DNA of 64,000 nucleotides from Paracoccus sp. TOH (GTDB lineage Bacteria; Pseudomonadota; Alphaproteobacteria; Rhodobacterales; Rhodobacteraceae): NCBI RefSeq assembly GCF_030388245.1, contig NZ_CP098360.1, positions 230,001 to 294,000 of the forward strand, read 5' to 3'. Shown piece by piece: positions 15,807 to 24,426 of this stretch (position 1 is its first letter; each line of letters starts with the position of its first letter). The notes under the pieces were generated by a model. It saw only the letters and a program-made list of their open reading frames with translations, ran no database searches and was not told where the DNA came from. The position numbers and the translations under genes were made by a program.

Positions 15807-17030
15807 TTGGCCAAGAACGTGCTCATCATCGGCGCCGGCGGCGTCGCCCAGGTGGTCGCGCATAAGGTGGCGCAGAACGCCAAGGAATTCGGAACGCTGC
15901 ATATCGCCAGCCGGACCGTGTCCAAGGCCGAGAAGATCATCGCGAGCATTCGTGAAAAGGGCCATTCGGTCGAATTCACCGCGCATCCGCTGGACGCGAT
16001 GGACAGCAAGGCGGTGGCCGGGCTGATCCGCCAGATCGACGCCGGAATCGTGATCAACGTCGGCTCGGCCTTCGTCAACATGACCGTGCTGCAGGGCTGC
16101 ATCGAGACCGGCGCCGCCTATATCGACACGGCCATCCACGAGGATCCGGCCAAGATCTGCGAAACGCCGCCCTGGTATGCCAATTACGAATGGAAGCGCC
16201 GCGAGGATTGCGAGAAGGCCGGCGTCACCGCCATTCTGGGCGCGGGTTTCGACCCCGGCGTGGTCAACGCCTATGCCCGGCTGGCCGAGGACGAATATTT
16301 CGACAAGATCGACTCGATCGACATCGTGGACATCAATGCCGGCAGCCACGGCCGCTGGTTCGCGACCAATTTCGACCCCGAGATCAATTTCCGCGAATTC
16401 ACCGGCACGGTCTATTCCTGGCAGGGCGGCGAATGGCGGCAGAACAAGATGTTCGAGGTCGGCCGCGAATGGGATCTGCCCGTGGTCGGCAAGCGCACCG
16501 CCTATCTGTCCGGCCATGACGAGGTGCACAGCCTCTCGGCCCGCTACAAGGACGCCGATGTGCGCTTCTGGATGGGCTTCGGCGAGCATTACATCAATGT
16601 CTTCACGGTGCTGAAGAACCTCGGCCTGCTTTCCGAGCAGCCGGTCAGAACCGCCGAGGGGCTGGATGTCGTGCCGCTGAAAGTGGTCAAGGCGGTGCTG
16701 CCCGACCCGGCCAGCCTCGCCCCCGATTACGAGGGCAAGACCTGCATCGGCGACCTGGTCAAGGGCACGCTGGACGGCAAGCCGGGCGAGGTCTTCATCT
16801 ACAACGTTGCCGACCACAAGGACGCCTATAACGAGGTCGGCAGCCAGGGCATCAGCTACACCGCCGGCGTGCCGCCGGTCGCGGCGGCGATCCTGGTCGC
16901 CCGCGGCACCTGGGACGTGAAAAAGATGGCCAATGTCGAGGATCTGCCGGCCCGGCCCTTCCTGGAACTGCTGGGCGCCCTGGGCCTGCCCACCCGCGTC
17001 ATCGACGCCTCGGGCGATCATCCGCTGTAA
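15807..17030 (+). CDS. carboxynorspermidine synthase (saccharopine dehydrogenase family)
   Basis: A 407-residue NAD(P)-binding enzyme of the saccharopine dehydrogenase family, CANSDH group. It condenses aspartate semialdehyde with a diamine and reduces the product to carboxy(nor)spermidine. The Rossmann motif LIIGAGGVAQVVAHK is at residues 6-20. INVGSAFVNMTVLQGC and GAGFDPGVVNAYARL are family blocks. The start is TTG at 15807: AAAAGGAG lies seven bases before it and no ATG fits the conserved MAKNVLIIGAGG start. It follows nspC and is closed by a strong terminator, so nspC and this gene form a two-gene polyamine operon. Confidence 0.93.
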   Translation: MAKNVLIIGAGGVAQVVAHKVAQNAKEFGTLHIASRTVSKAEKIIASIREKGHSVEFTAHPLDAMDSKAVAGLIRQIDAGIVINVGSAFVNMTVLQGCIETGAAYIDTAIHEDPAKICETPPWYANYEWKRREDCEKAGVTAILGAGFDPGVVNAYARLAEDEYFDKIDSIDIVDINAGSHGRWFATNFDPEINFREFTGTVYSWQGGEWRQNKMFEVGREWDLPVVGKRTAYLSGHDEVHSLSARYKDADVRFWMGFGEHYINVFTVLKNLGLLSEQPVRTAEGLDVVPLKVVKAVLPDPASLAPDYEGKTCIGDLVKGTLDGKPGEVFIYNVADHKDAYNEVGSQGISYTAGVPPVAAAILVARGTWDVKKMANVEDLPARPFLELLGALGLPTRVIDASGDHPL

Positions 17031-17057
17031 GCGTCAAGGCTCCGATCAACCTTAATC

Positions 17058-17097
17058 AACCCCGCGCCGAGGAACCCCGGCGCGGGGTTTGCGTTTT
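17058..17097 (+). terminator. intrinsic terminator of the polyamine operon
   Basis: AACCCCGCGCCG pairs perfectly with CGGCGCGGGGTT around an eight-base loop and is followed by TTGCGTTTT. Confidence 0.88.
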
Positions 17098-17145
17098 GCG
17101 CCTGCTGCAGCGCGCGGGGAAGTCCCGGGGAAGCATGGAGGGATC

Positions 17146-18480
17146 ATGACACCGGCCGACGACAGAAACCACATGTTCCCCATCTCTGCGCCGGCCGAGA
17201 AACGGTCGCTGCCGCGTGTCGCGAACTGGGCGGTGATCGGCATCTTCCTGCTGCTGCTGTTCGGCTTCTTCGCCCAGGCCCGCAGCTTCCTGATGCCAGT
17301 CACGCTGGCGCTGCTGCTGTTTTTCGTCTTCATCCCCTTTCGGCGGCTGATGGACCGGCTGGGGATCGGCGCCGTGGTCACCGCCGCCATCGTGTCGCTG
17401 GGGTTGGTGGTCTCGGTGGTGGTGATCGGCTTCGTGATCTCCGGCCCGGTGAACCGGCTGGTCGAGAACGCGCCGCAGATCACCGAACGGCTGGAACAAC
17501 GCTTCACCGAATTGCGCAGCAATTTCCGCGGCATCGAGCGCGCGGCCGAAAAGATCGACGAGATTGCCGGCGGCGGCGCGCCCAAGCCCGAACCCGCCGC
17601 CGCGCCGGACGCCACGCCGCCCGACGCGACGCTGACCGGCACGCTCAGCGCGGTCCCCGCCCCCGGCACGCCGCAGCCGCCCGACCAGCAGATCGAGGTC
17701 GAGGTGAACGCCACCCCGGAAACCTCGACGCTGGCCAGCGTGCTGAACCTTGGCCCGGCCTTCGTCGGCCAGATCATCTTCACGCTGTTCCTGCTGTTCT
17801 TCCTGCTGTCCTCGGGCGACCTGCTCTATCTGAAGATCGTGCAGAGCTTCGACAGCATGCGCGAAAAGCGCGCCGCCTATCTGGCGCTGCGCGAGATCGA
17901 GGACAGCCTGGGCACCTATCTGGGCGCCATCACCCTGATCAATGCCTGCCTTGCCGTCGCCATCGGCCTGGCGATGTGGGCCTGGGGCATGCCCAGTCCG
18001 CTGCTGTTCGGGCTGGCCGCCTTCCTGCTGAACTACATCCCCTATCTGGGGTCGGTCACCGGCATCATCATCGCGACCCTGGTCGGTCTTTTCGTCCATG
18101 ACGACCTGTTCACGCCGCTGATGGTCGGGCTGACCTATCTGGGCCTGACCGCATTGGAAGGCCAGCTCATCACTCCGTATTTCGTCTCGCGGCGCTTGCA
18201 GCTCAATACGGTGGTGGTGTTCCTGACCGTGGCGCTCTGGGCCTGGCTCTGGTCGGTGCTCGGCATGATCGTGGCGGTGCCGCTGCTGGTGGTCATGCGC
18301 GTGCTGGCCGATCACATCCCCGGCCTGGAGAAATTCGGCAACTTCCTGGCCGGCGAGGATCCCCCGGCGCTGGAGGACGAGGACGAGGAGGAGGCGCGCG
18401 AACTGGTCGAGGCCGGCGACGAGGCCGAGACCGCCGCGGAAGCCTCGGCCGCGACCATGGTGCTGGCCACCAAGGAGTGA
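17146..18480 (+). CDS. AI-2E transporter (TqsA/PerM) family permease
   Basis: A 444-residue polytopic membrane protein of the AI-2E transporter family. Two N-terminal helix pairs (FLLLLFGFFAQARSFLMPVTLALLLFFVF region and AAIVSLGLVVSVVVIGFVI) are followed by a soluble helical segment. A Pro/Ala-rich linker (about 146-190) comes next, then helices including FTLFLLFFLLSSGDLL and the conserved LNYIPYLGSVTGIIIA and ALEGQLITPYFVSRRLQLN blocks. The acidic C-tail holds a DEDEEE run. I choose the ATG at 17146 behind ATGGAGGG over an earlier in-frame ATG that lies inside the upstream terminator. Members export AI-2 or act in ion antiport, so the substrate is open. Confidence 0.88.
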   Translation: MTPADDRNHMFPISAPAEKRSLPRVANWAVIGIFLLLLFGFFAQARSFLMPVTLALLLFFVFIPFRRLMDRLGIGAVVTAAIVSLGLVVSVVVIGFVISGPVNRLVENAPQITERLEQRFTELRSNFRGIERAAEKIDEIAGGGAPKPEPAAAPDATPPDATLTGTLSAVPAPGTPQPPDQQIEVEVNATPETSTLASVLNLGPAFVGQIIFTLFLLFFLLSSGDLLYLKIVQSFDSMREKRAAYLALREIEDSLGTYLGAITLINACLAVAIGLAMWAWGMPSPLLFGLAAFLLNYIPYLGSVTGIIIATLVGLFVHDDLFTPLMVGLTYLGLTALEGQLITPYFVSRRLQLNTVVVFLTVALWAWLWSVLGMIVAVPLLVVMRVLADHIPGLEKFGNFLAGEDPPALEDEDEEEARELVEAGDEAETAAEASAATMVLATKE

Positions 18481-18559
18481 TCGCCCGGCCCCATGCAGGC
18501 ACTGGATAATCGCGCAAAACATGGCATGATCGCGACGCCAGCCGTGGACGAATCGCGAC

Positions 18560-19573
18560 ATGCCCGAATACGACGCCTCACCCGACCCGAACCAGCCGCG
18601 GCTGCGCATCGGCTTTCTGCTGACCCCGCGTTTCACGCTGTCGGCCTTTGCCACATTCGTGGACGTGCTGCGCCTGGCCGCCGATGACGGCGACGGCTCG
18701 CGGCCGATCCGCTGCCGCTGGCGGGTGCTTTCCCCCGACATGGCGCCGGTGCAGTCCTCCTGCGGGATGCGCATCGAACCCGAGGAGCGGCTGGGCGACC
18801 CGGCGCGCTTCGACTACATCATCACCGTCGGCGGGCTGATCGACGGCGGCCCCGGCCTTTCGCCGGACCAGGCCGCCTTCCTGCGCCGGGCGGCGGCAGC
18901 GCGGGTGTCGCTGGGCGGGCTTTGCACCGGGGTGTTCGCCATGGCCCGGATCGGGTTGATGGACGGTTACCGCTGCTGCGTCAGCTGGTTCCACCACCAG
19001 GATTTCCTGGCCGAGTTCGAGAAGATGCGCCCGGTCTCGGACCAGATCTTCGTCGTGGACCGCGACCGGCTTTCCTGCTCGGGCGGGGTCAGCGCCGCGC
19101 ATCTGGCGGCCTTCCTGATCGACCGCCACCTGGGCCGGGCGGCGGCGCGCAAGGCGCTGTCGATCCTGATGATCGACGAGCCGATGGAGGGCGACCGCCC
19201 CCAGCCCGGCCTGCCGCTGGAGCTGAATGCCCGCGACCCGCTGGTGCGCCGCGCCCTGCTGGCCATGCAGCAGAACCTGCACGCGCCCCTGCCCATCGCC
19301 CGCATCGCCCGCGACCTGGGCGTCGGCCGGCGCAAGCTCGAGCGGCATTTCAACGCCGACCTCGGCATCCCGCCCGCCGATGCCTCGATCCGCATCCGGC
19401 TGGCGCAGGCCCGGATGCTGCTGGCGCGCACCGACCGCACCGTGACCCGCATCGCCGAGGAAACCGGCTTCTGCGACGCCTCGCATCTGATCCGGGTCTT
19501 CCGCGAGACCGAGGGCACCACCCCCGACCTCTGGCGCCAGAGCCGCGACATTCTGGCTGCGGACGCGCTTTAG
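18560..19573 (+). CDS. GlxA-family AraC-type transcriptional regulator
   Basis: A 337-residue regulator with an N-terminal DJ-1/PfpI-like amidotransferase fold (about 15-195, with GGLIDGGPGLS and the cysteine elbow GGLCTGVFAMA) and a C-terminal AraC HTH pair (about 225-330, with IARIARDLGVGRRKLERHF and ITRIAEETGFCDASHLIRVFR-type segments). This is the architecture of GbdR, CdhR and ArgR-like activators of betaine, carnitine and arginine use. No such catabolic genes are adjacent, so the regulon is unknown. CSWFHHQDF and IDEPM are additional family marks. It follows the AI-2E-type permease on the same strand after 79 bases. Confidence 0.9.
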   Translation: MPEYDASPDPNQPRLRIGFLLTPRFTLSAFATFVDVLRLAADDGDGSRPIRCRWRVLSPDMAPVQSSCGMRIEPEERLGDPARFDYIITVGGLIDGGPGLSPDQAAFLRRAAAARVSLGGLCTGVFAMARIGLMDGYRCCVSWFHHQDFLAEFEKMRPVSDQIFVVDRDRLSCSGGVSAAHLAAFLIDRHLGRAAARKALSILMIDEPMEGDRPQPGLPLELNARDPLVRRALLAMQQNLHAPLPIARIARDLGVGRRKLERHFNADLGIPPADASIRIRLAQARMLLARTDRTVTRIAEETGFCDASHLIRVFRETEGTTPDLWRQSRDILAADAL

Positions 19574-19664
19574 GCCGCAGCGCGCGTTGCTTCCGCCCAG
19601 CCTGCAACCGCCGCCGATCCTTCGCATAATGGCGGCGTTTTTCGCATGAGCATGGGAGCAAGAC

Positions 19665-20117
19665 ATGCCGAACAAAGCCACAGTCCGGGGCCTGCTGATC
19701 GACGCCAGCCTCGCCCCCATCGCCGGGGGCAAGATCGTCGCCACGCTGGCCGGGTCCGACGTGTTCGAGGATGGGGTGCGGGTGGTGACGCAGAAGGTCG
19801 AGGCCACCACCGACGCGCAGGGCGCATGGTCGCTGCCGCTGATCGTCAATGCCGAGGGCGCCGCGGCCGGCACCAGCTGGACCATCGAGGGTTACGACCC
19901 CTATATCGCCAAGGTCTTCGAGCTGAAATCGCTGTTCATCGCCACGCCGCTGGCGATCACCCTGGCCGATCTGGAAAAGACCAGCGCGCAGAACCTGAGG
20001 GCGGCCAGAGAGGGCGATGCGGCGCGGCTGATCGTGGCGGCAAGCCATGACGCATACGAGGCCCTGCCGGCCGACCGCAAACGCGGCAATGACATCGTGC
20101 TGATCAAGGCGGCCTGA
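19665..20117 (+). CDS. hypothetical protein with an Ig/carboxypeptidase-regulatory-like beta-sandwich
   Basis: A 150-residue protein that I do not recognise by name. The N-terminal part (ATVRGLLIDASLAPIAGGKIVATLAGS, then TTDAQGAWSLPLI and TSWTIEGYDPY) has the alternating pattern of a transthyretin-like or Ig-like beta-sandwich, as found in tail-fibre and surface proteins. The C-terminal third is helical (LADLEKTSAQNLRAAREGDAARLIVAA). No signal peptide is visible, so it is likely cytoplasmic or carried on another structure. GGGAGCAAGAC precedes the ATG. It stands alone next to tRNA-Met, a common place for phage-derived genes, but nothing else phage-like is adjacent. Confidence 0.65.
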   Translation: MPNKATVRGLLIDASLAPIAGGKIVATLAGSDVFEDGVRVVTQKVEATTDAQGAWSLPLIVNAEGAAAGTSWTIEGYDPYIAKVFELKSLFIATPLAITLADLEKTSAQNLRAAREGDAARLIVAASHDAYEALPADRKRGNDIVLIKAA

Positions 20118-20173
20118 CATCCCGGCACCCCGCCTGAAGGCGGCCGTATCACCTGCGATGTTCAGGGGGAGAA

Positions 20174-20250
20174 TGGTAGCGGAGGAGGGATTTGAACCCC
20201 CGACACAAGGATTATGATTCCTCTGCTCTAACCAGCTGAGCTACTCCGCC
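20174..20250 (-). tRNA. tRNA-Met (anticodon CAT)
   Basis: A 77-nt cloverleaf including an encoded CCA. The acceptor GGCGGAG pairs with CTCCGCT (terminal G-U). The D-arm is GCTC/GAGC, the anticodon stem GAGGA/TCCTT with loop ATCATAA (anticodon CAT), and the T-loop TTCAAAT lies between GGGGG and CCCTC. Elongator Met is most likely, since the sequence matches the alphaproteobacterial elongator form. A lysidine-modified Ile tRNA also carries CAT and cannot be fully excluded. Confidence 0.93.
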
Positions 20251-20353
20251 ACGGAGTGGGTGCGATTTACGGCGGGCGGCTGGGGGCGTCAAGGGCTCTC
20301 GAACAGTTTTCCGCAAGTTTTTCCGTGCCGTCCCCGTCGCATGGCGGACCCCG

Positions 20354-20394
20354 AAAAAACAGCGCGCCCGCCTTCGGGAAACCGGGGCGGGCGC
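20354..20394 (-). terminator. intrinsic terminator after the DUF815 gene
   Basis: On the minus strand GCGCCCGCC and GGCGGGCGC form a nine-pair stem around a 13-base loop, followed closely by TTTTTT. It closes the tatABC-DUF815 unit. Confidence 0.85.
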
Positions 20395-20416
20395 TTGCAT
20401 GAAAGCCGCTTGCGGA

Positions 20417-21259
20417 TCAGACCGCGATGCCGTTGCGGCCGGCCAGATCGGTGAAGAACTGCCAGGCCACCCGCCCCGAACGCGAGCCCCGCGTCGCCTG
20501 CCATTCGATGGCTTCGGCGCGCAACTGGTCCTCGGCGATCTGCAGCCCATAGGCATCGCAATAGCCGCGCACCATGGCCAGGTATTCGTCCTGCGAGCAG
20601 GGATGGAACCCCAGCCACAGCCCAAAGCGATCCGACAGCGACACCTTCTCCTCGACCGCCTCGCCGGGATGGATCGCGGTCGAACGCTCGTTGTCGATCA
20701 TGTCGCGCGGCATCAGGTGGCGCCGGTTCGAGGTGGCGTACAGGATCACGTTGGACGGCCGGCCCGAGATGCCGCCATCCAGAACCGCCTTGAGCGACTT
20801 GTACTGGGTGTCGTCATGGCTGAAGGACAGGTCGTCGGAAAACAGCAGGAAGCGCCGATCCCGCGCCCGGCCCAGGATCGCCAGCAGCCGGCCGACCGTG
20901 CCCAGATCCTCGCGCGCGATCTCGACCAGCACCAGCGGCAGGCCCTGGCGCACCGCCTCGGCATGGGCGGCCTTCACGAGCGAGCTCTTGCCCATCCCGC
21001 GCGAGCCCCACAGCAGCGCATTGTTCGCCGCATGGCCCCGGGCGAATTGCAGCGTATTGGCCAGAAGCGTGTCTCGGGCGCGGTCGATGCCGATCAGCTG
21101 CACCAGATCGACGCGGTTGACCTCCTCGACCGGCTCCAGCCGGTCGGGGTCGGGATGCCAGACATAAGCCGTCGCCTCGCTGAAGCTCGGTTCGGGCGCC
21201 GGCGGCGGCGCCATGCGCTCCAGCGCCTGCGCGATTCGGTTCAGCACCGCATCAGACAT
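20417..21259 (-). CDS. DUF815-family ATP-binding protein
   Basis: A 280-residue AAA-type P-loop protein of the DUF815 family. Walker A is [10 protein letters not shown] (about 85-94), preceded by the family block [21 protein letters not shown]. Walker B-like residues are in [12 protein letters not shown] sensor stretch [15 protein letters not shown] and the arginine-rich [18 protein letters not shown] follow. Members are widespread in proteobacteria, and I know of no assigned reaction. Its start overlaps the tatC stop by eight bases, so it is probably co-translated with the Tat translocase genes. That association is worth noting but does not prove a role in export. Confidence 0.9.
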   Translation of the reverse strand: MSDAVLNRIAQALERMAPPPAPEPSFSEATAYVWHPDPDRLEPVEEVNRVDLVQLIGIDRARDTLLANTLQFARGHAANNALLWGSRGMGKSSLVKAAHAEAVRQGLPLVLVEIAREDLGTVGRLLAILGRARDRRFLLFSDDLSFSHDDTQYKSLKAVLDGGISGRPSNVILYATSNRRHLMPRDMIDNERSTAIHPGEAVEEKVSLSDRFGLWLGFHPCSQDEYLAMVRGYCDAYGLQIAEDQLRAEAIEWQATRGSRSGRVAWQFFTDLAGRNGIAV

Positions 21260-22136
21260 CGGCCTGCTCCTCCAGCGCGCGCTTCCTCTCGATGCGGCGC
21301 ACCAGGAAGATCGAGGTCTCGTAAAGCCCGTAGATCACCGAGAACAGCACGATCTGGCTGATGACATCGGGCGGCGTCACCATGGCCGCCAGCACCAGGA
21401 TCACCACCACGGCATAGCGGCGCACGCTGGCCAGCCCTTCCGAGGACACTAGCCCCGCCTTGCCCATCAGGGTCAGCGCCACCGGCAGCTGGAAGGACAA
21501 GCCGAAGGCCAGGATGAACTTGGTGGTCAGCGTCAGGTATTCCTCGACCGAGCCCTGGAAAACGATGCCGGCCCAGGGTTCCTTGGCGGCATCGGCCGGC
21601 GCCACGGCGGCCCCGGCCGCGGCGGTCGCGGCGGTCGCTGCGGCGGCGGGATCGTCCGGCAGCGCCAGCGGCCCCTGCTGGAAGCCCAGGAAGAAGTCGA
21701 AGGCCCAGGGCAGGATGATGTAATAGGCAAAGGCCGCGCCCAGCAGGAACATCACCGGCGAGGCGACCAGGAAGGGCAGCAGCGCGTTCTTTTCGCTGCG
21801 ATAGAGTCCCGGCGCCACGAAACGCCACAGCTGATAGCCGACCACCGGAAAGGCCAGCACGAAACCGCCGAAGAAGGCGATGCGCATGGCGACGAAGAAG
21901 CCTTCCTGCAGCTTCAGCAGGATCAGGCCGCAGGTCTGGCCACGCTTTTCAAGCGCATGGCAGATCGGCTGGGTCAGGAAGTCGAAGATCGGGTTCCAGA
22001 CGAAATAGCACAGCACCATCGCCACCACGAAGGCCAGCACCGACCAGATCAGCCGGGTGCGCAGCTCCTTCAGGTGCTCGATCAGCGGCGCGGAGGAATC
22101 GTCGATATCGTCCGGCTTGGCAGTTTTTGTCGCCAC
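21252..22136 (-). CDS. tatC: Sec-independent protein translocase TatC
   Basis: A 294-residue six-helix membrane protein, the twin-arginine signal receptor of the Tat translocase. Family blocks are [18 protein letters not shown] at the N-terminus, [25 protein letters not shown] and the later [18 protein letters not shown] and [11 protein letters not shown]. The start is GTG at 22136 behind GGAGAGG, since the frame upstream is not Tat-like. An Ala/Asp/Pro-rich insertion of about 30 residues lies between helices 3 and 4 (about 155-188), which would enlarge the second periplasmic loop relative to E. coli TatC. It lies 25 bases after tatB and overlaps the DUF815 gene. Confidence 0.96.
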   Translation of the reverse strand: MATKTAKPDDIDDSSAPLIEHLKELRTRLIWSVLAFVVAMVLCYFVWNPIFDFLTQPICHALEKRGQTCGLILLKLQEGFFVAMRIAFFGGFVLAFPVVGYQLWRFVAPGLYRSEKNALLPFLVASPVMFLLGAAFAYYIILPWAFDFFLGFQQGPLALPDDPAAAATAATAAAGAAVAPADAAKEPWAGIVFQGSVEEYLTLTTKFILAFGLSFQLPVALTLMGKAGLVSSEGLASVRRYAVVVILVLAAMVTPPDVISQIVLFSVIYGLYETSIFLVRRIERKRALEEQADV

Positions 22137-22161
22137 GGATCGGCCTCTCCTGTCAGTCTTG

Positions 22162-22671
22162 TCACGCGCGGTCCGAGCGGCGCACCGCATGCAGGCGCCG
22201 GCGCCCGTCGGCGGTCTCCGGCGTCTCTTCGGCCGCGACCGGCGGGGCGGCGACGCCCGGCGCGGGCGGCAGGGCCGCAGCAGGCGGGGCGGCGGGCGCG
22301 TCGCCGCCATTCGCCGCAGGGGCAGCCGGTTTCGGCGCCGCGGGATCGGGCAGCGGCGCCTTGCCGGCCTGATCCTTGGGGTTCAGCGGATCCCATTTCT
22401 CGAAACGCTCGGTCGCACGCTCCAGCGCGTCAAGGCCAAGCCCGCGTTTCGAGGTCAGCGTGTTCACGTCCTTGAGCGTCTTGGCCGCGTCATCCAGGCC
22501 CGAGGATTTGGCGGCATCCTCCATGGCGCTGCTGAACTCGCGCGCCATCGACCGCGCGCGCGCGGTGATCCGGCCCAGCGTGTGGAACAGCTTGGGCAGG
22601 TCCTCGGGGCCAATGACGATCAGCGCCACCACGCCGATCAGCAGAAGCTCGCTCCAGCCGATATCCAACAT
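22162..22671 (-). CDS. tatB: Sec-independent protein translocase TatB
   Basis: A 169-residue single-helix protein. [21 protein letters not shown] is the TatB membrane helix with the conserved E8 and the hinge GPEDLPK, followed by an amphipathic helix ([28 protein letters not shown]). A long Ala/Pro-rich disordered tail starts at about residue 105. TatB forms the substrate-binding receptor with TatC. It lies 18 bases after tatA, with the normal tatA-tatB-tatC order. The [14 protein letters not shown] tail is typical of high-GC alphaproteobacteria and carries no clear motif. Confidence 0.96.
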   Translation of the reverse strand: MLDIGWSELLLIGVVALIVIGPEDLPKLFHTLGRITARARSMAREFSSAMEDAAKSSGLDDAAKTLKDVNTLTSKRGLGLDALERATERFEKWDPLNPKDQAGKAPLPDPAAPKPAAPAANGGDAPAAPPAAALPPAPGVAAPPVAAEETPETADGRRRLHAVRRSDRA

Positions 22672-22689
22672 GCGCGCCGGACCGGGGGA

Positions 22690-23013
22690 TCAGAGCTTGG
22701 TCGTGTCGTTCGGCGTCACGTCGCGCAGCGAGCTGTCGGCCGCCGTCCGGGCACGTTCTGCCTCGAACTTGGCGCGCTCGGCGGCCAGCTCGGCGCGGGC
22801 ACGGTCGATGTCGTCGGTGGTCTTCATCTCGACCTCCTTGACCTCGCTGCGCGCCGCCGCATCGCCTTCCTCGCTGCCTTCCTTCACGCCTTTCTTGAAG
22901 GCGGTGATGCCCTTGCCGACCTCGCCCATCAGGGACGAGACCTTGCCGCGCCCGAAAAGGACCAGAACGACGATGGCGATCAGCAATAGCGCCATCGGTG
23001 AAGGTGCGTGCAT
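22690..23013 (-). CDS. tatA: Sec-independent protein translocase TatA
   Basis: A 107-residue pore-forming Tat subunit. The helix SPMALLLIAIVVLVLFG is followed by the conserved FGRGKVSSLMGEVGKGITAF amphipathic helix and a charged, Glu/Arg-rich tail. The ATG at 23013 sits right behind GGAGGTAAAGAC, a strong site, so I prefer it over the earlier in-frame ATG that would add 15 non-family residues. It is the first gene of tatABC-DUF815. The 162-base region before it separates it from the divergent marC-like gene. Confidence 0.95.
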   Translation of the reverse strand: MHAPSPMALLLIAIVVLVLFGRGKVSSLMGEVGKGITAFKKGVKEGSEEGDAAARSEVKEVEMKTTDDIDRARAELAAERAKFEAERARTAADSSLRDVTPNDTTKL

Positions 23014-23175
23014 GTCTTTACCTCCGTGGCAGGGCCCGAAAGCCTTGCGTGTCTTCACATGCTTCCCGATATAGGTGCGGAACGCGCCTCACGAAACCCC
23101 CAATTCCGTGATCGGACGCATTGACGCGCCGCCGCGCTTCCCCCCGCGCATGAAGCGGGCCATATTGCGGAAACC

Positions 23176-23787
23176 ATGGACCCTGTTCAGATCGTCAGCG
23201 CCTTTGTCACGCTTTTCGTGGTGATCGACCCGGTGGGGCTGGTGCCGCTGTTCATCGCGCTGACCCGCGACATGGCGCCGCAACGCCGCCGCCGAATCGG
23301 CTGGCGGGCGCTGGCGGTGGCGGCGGGGCTGATGACGCTGTTCGGTCTGGCGGGCGAGGCGATCCTGCAGGGCATCGACATCTCGCTGCCGGCCTTTCGC
23401 ATCGCCGGCGGGCTGCTGCTGTTCCTGACCGCGCTCGACATGCTGTTCGAGCGGCGCACCGAACGGCGCGAGGGCCAGGCCCGGGACGATGACGACGACC
23501 CGTCGGTCTTTCCGCTGGCGACGCCGCTGCTGGCCGGGCCGGGGGCGCTGGCGACCATGATCCTGCTGGTGGGACAGGACCAGAGTCCGGTTCACACCCT
23601 GATGATCCACCTGGCCATGCTGGCGGTCTTGGGCATCGCCGCGGCGCTTTTCGCCATGGCGGGGCCGATCGCCCGGTTGCTGGGGCGCACCGGGACCATG
23701 GTGGTCACCCGGCTTTTCGGCATGCTGCTGGCGGCGCTCTCGATCCAGTTCGTGATCGACGGGCTCAAGGGAACGGGACTGTTCTGA
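23176..23787 (+). CDS. MarC/UPF0056 family integral membrane protein
   Basis: A 203-residue six-helix membrane protein of the MarC (UPF0056) family. Diagnostic blocks are SAFVTLFVVIDPVGLVPLF at the N-terminus, AFRIAGGLLLFLTALDML, PLATPLLAGPGALATMIL and TRLFGMLLAALSIQFVIDG at the end. The function of the family is unsettled, and the old link to multiple antibiotic resistance was withdrawn. A short acidic loop (ARDDDDDPS) separates the two halves. Its stop overlaps the next gene start (TGATG), so it is coupled with the membrane aspartic protease. Confidence 0.9.
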   Translation: MDPVQIVSAFVTLFVVIDPVGLVPLFIALTRDMAPQRRRRIGWRALAVAAGLMTLFGLAGEAILQGIDISLPAFRIAGGLLLFLTALDMLFERRTERREGQARDDDDDPSVFPLATPLLAGPGALATMILLVGQDQSPVHTLMIHLAMLAVLGIAAALFAMAGPIARLLGRTGTMVVTRLFGMLLAALSIQFVIDGLKGTGLF

Positions 23788-24362
23788 TGGGCGAAGAATT
23801 CGGCCGCACGGCCTACCTTGTATTGCTGCTCGTCGCGGTGGGCGGCTTCCTGCTGGTCGAGCTGCGCGCCCGGCCGGGCAAGACCCTGCGCCAGGCGGCA
23901 GCCTGGGGCCTGATCTTCATGGGCGCCCTGGCACTGGCCGGCCTGTGGGAGGACATCCGCAACACCGTCTCGCCGCAGGCCCGGATGCTCGAGGGCGGCC
24001 GGGTCGAGGTGCCGCTGGGCAATGACGGCCATTTCCACCTGACGGCCGAGGTGAACGGCATCCCGGTCCGCTTCGTCATCGACACCGGCGCCACCACCAT
24101 CGCGCTGGGGCCGCGCGACGCCGGGCGCGTCGGCATCGACCCCGACAGCCTCGGCTATGTCGGCCAGGCCCGGACCGCGAACGGCATCATCGAGACCGCG
24201 CCCGTCACCCTCGACAGCGTGACCCTGGGCGAAATCCACGACAGCCGCGTCCCGGCCATGGTGCTGCGCAGCGATCTCGATCAATCGCTGATGGGCATGT
24301 CCTACCTGTCACGCTTCGCCCGCGTCAGCATCGAGGGCAACCGCCTGATCCTGGAACGCTGA
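23787..24362 (+). CDS. membrane-anchored retropepsin-like aspartic protease (TIGR02281-type)
   Basis: A 191-residue protein with two N-terminal helices (AYLVLLLVAVGGFLLVELR and AAAWGLIFMGALALAGLW) followed by a single retropepsin-like domain (about 72-190). The active-site triad segment is FVIDTGATTIALG, and the flap and C-terminal blocks VGQARTANGIIETAPV and SLMGMSYLSRFARVSI are clear. As in retroviral proteases, one domain gives half an active site, so it must dimerise. The closest characterised relative I know is Rickettsia APRc. The catalytic domain faces the periplasm or cytoplasm depending on topology, which I cannot fix. It is coupled to the MarC-like gene. Confidence 0.88.
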   Translation: MGEEFGRTAYLVLLLVAVGGFLLVELRARPGKTLRQAAAWGLIFMGALALAGLWEDIRNTVSPQARMLEGGRVEVPLGNDGHFHLTAEVNGIPVRFVIDTGATTIALGPRDAGRVGIDPDSLGYVGQARTANGIIETAPVTLDSVTLGEIHDSRVPAMVLRSDLDQSLMGMSYLSRFARVSIEGNRLILER

Positions 24363-24409
24363 CGGCTTTCTCCGTTTTCCAAATACCCCGGGGGGAGCGC
24401 GGCACGCGC

Positions 24410-24426
24410 GGGGGGCAGCGCCCCCC
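24410..24426. repeat. GC hairpin between convergent genes
   Basis: GGGGGGC and GCCCCCC flank a three-base loop directly before the holC stop. There is no T-run on either side, so it is only a possible shared barrier between the convergent aspartic protease gene and holC. Confidence 0.3.
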
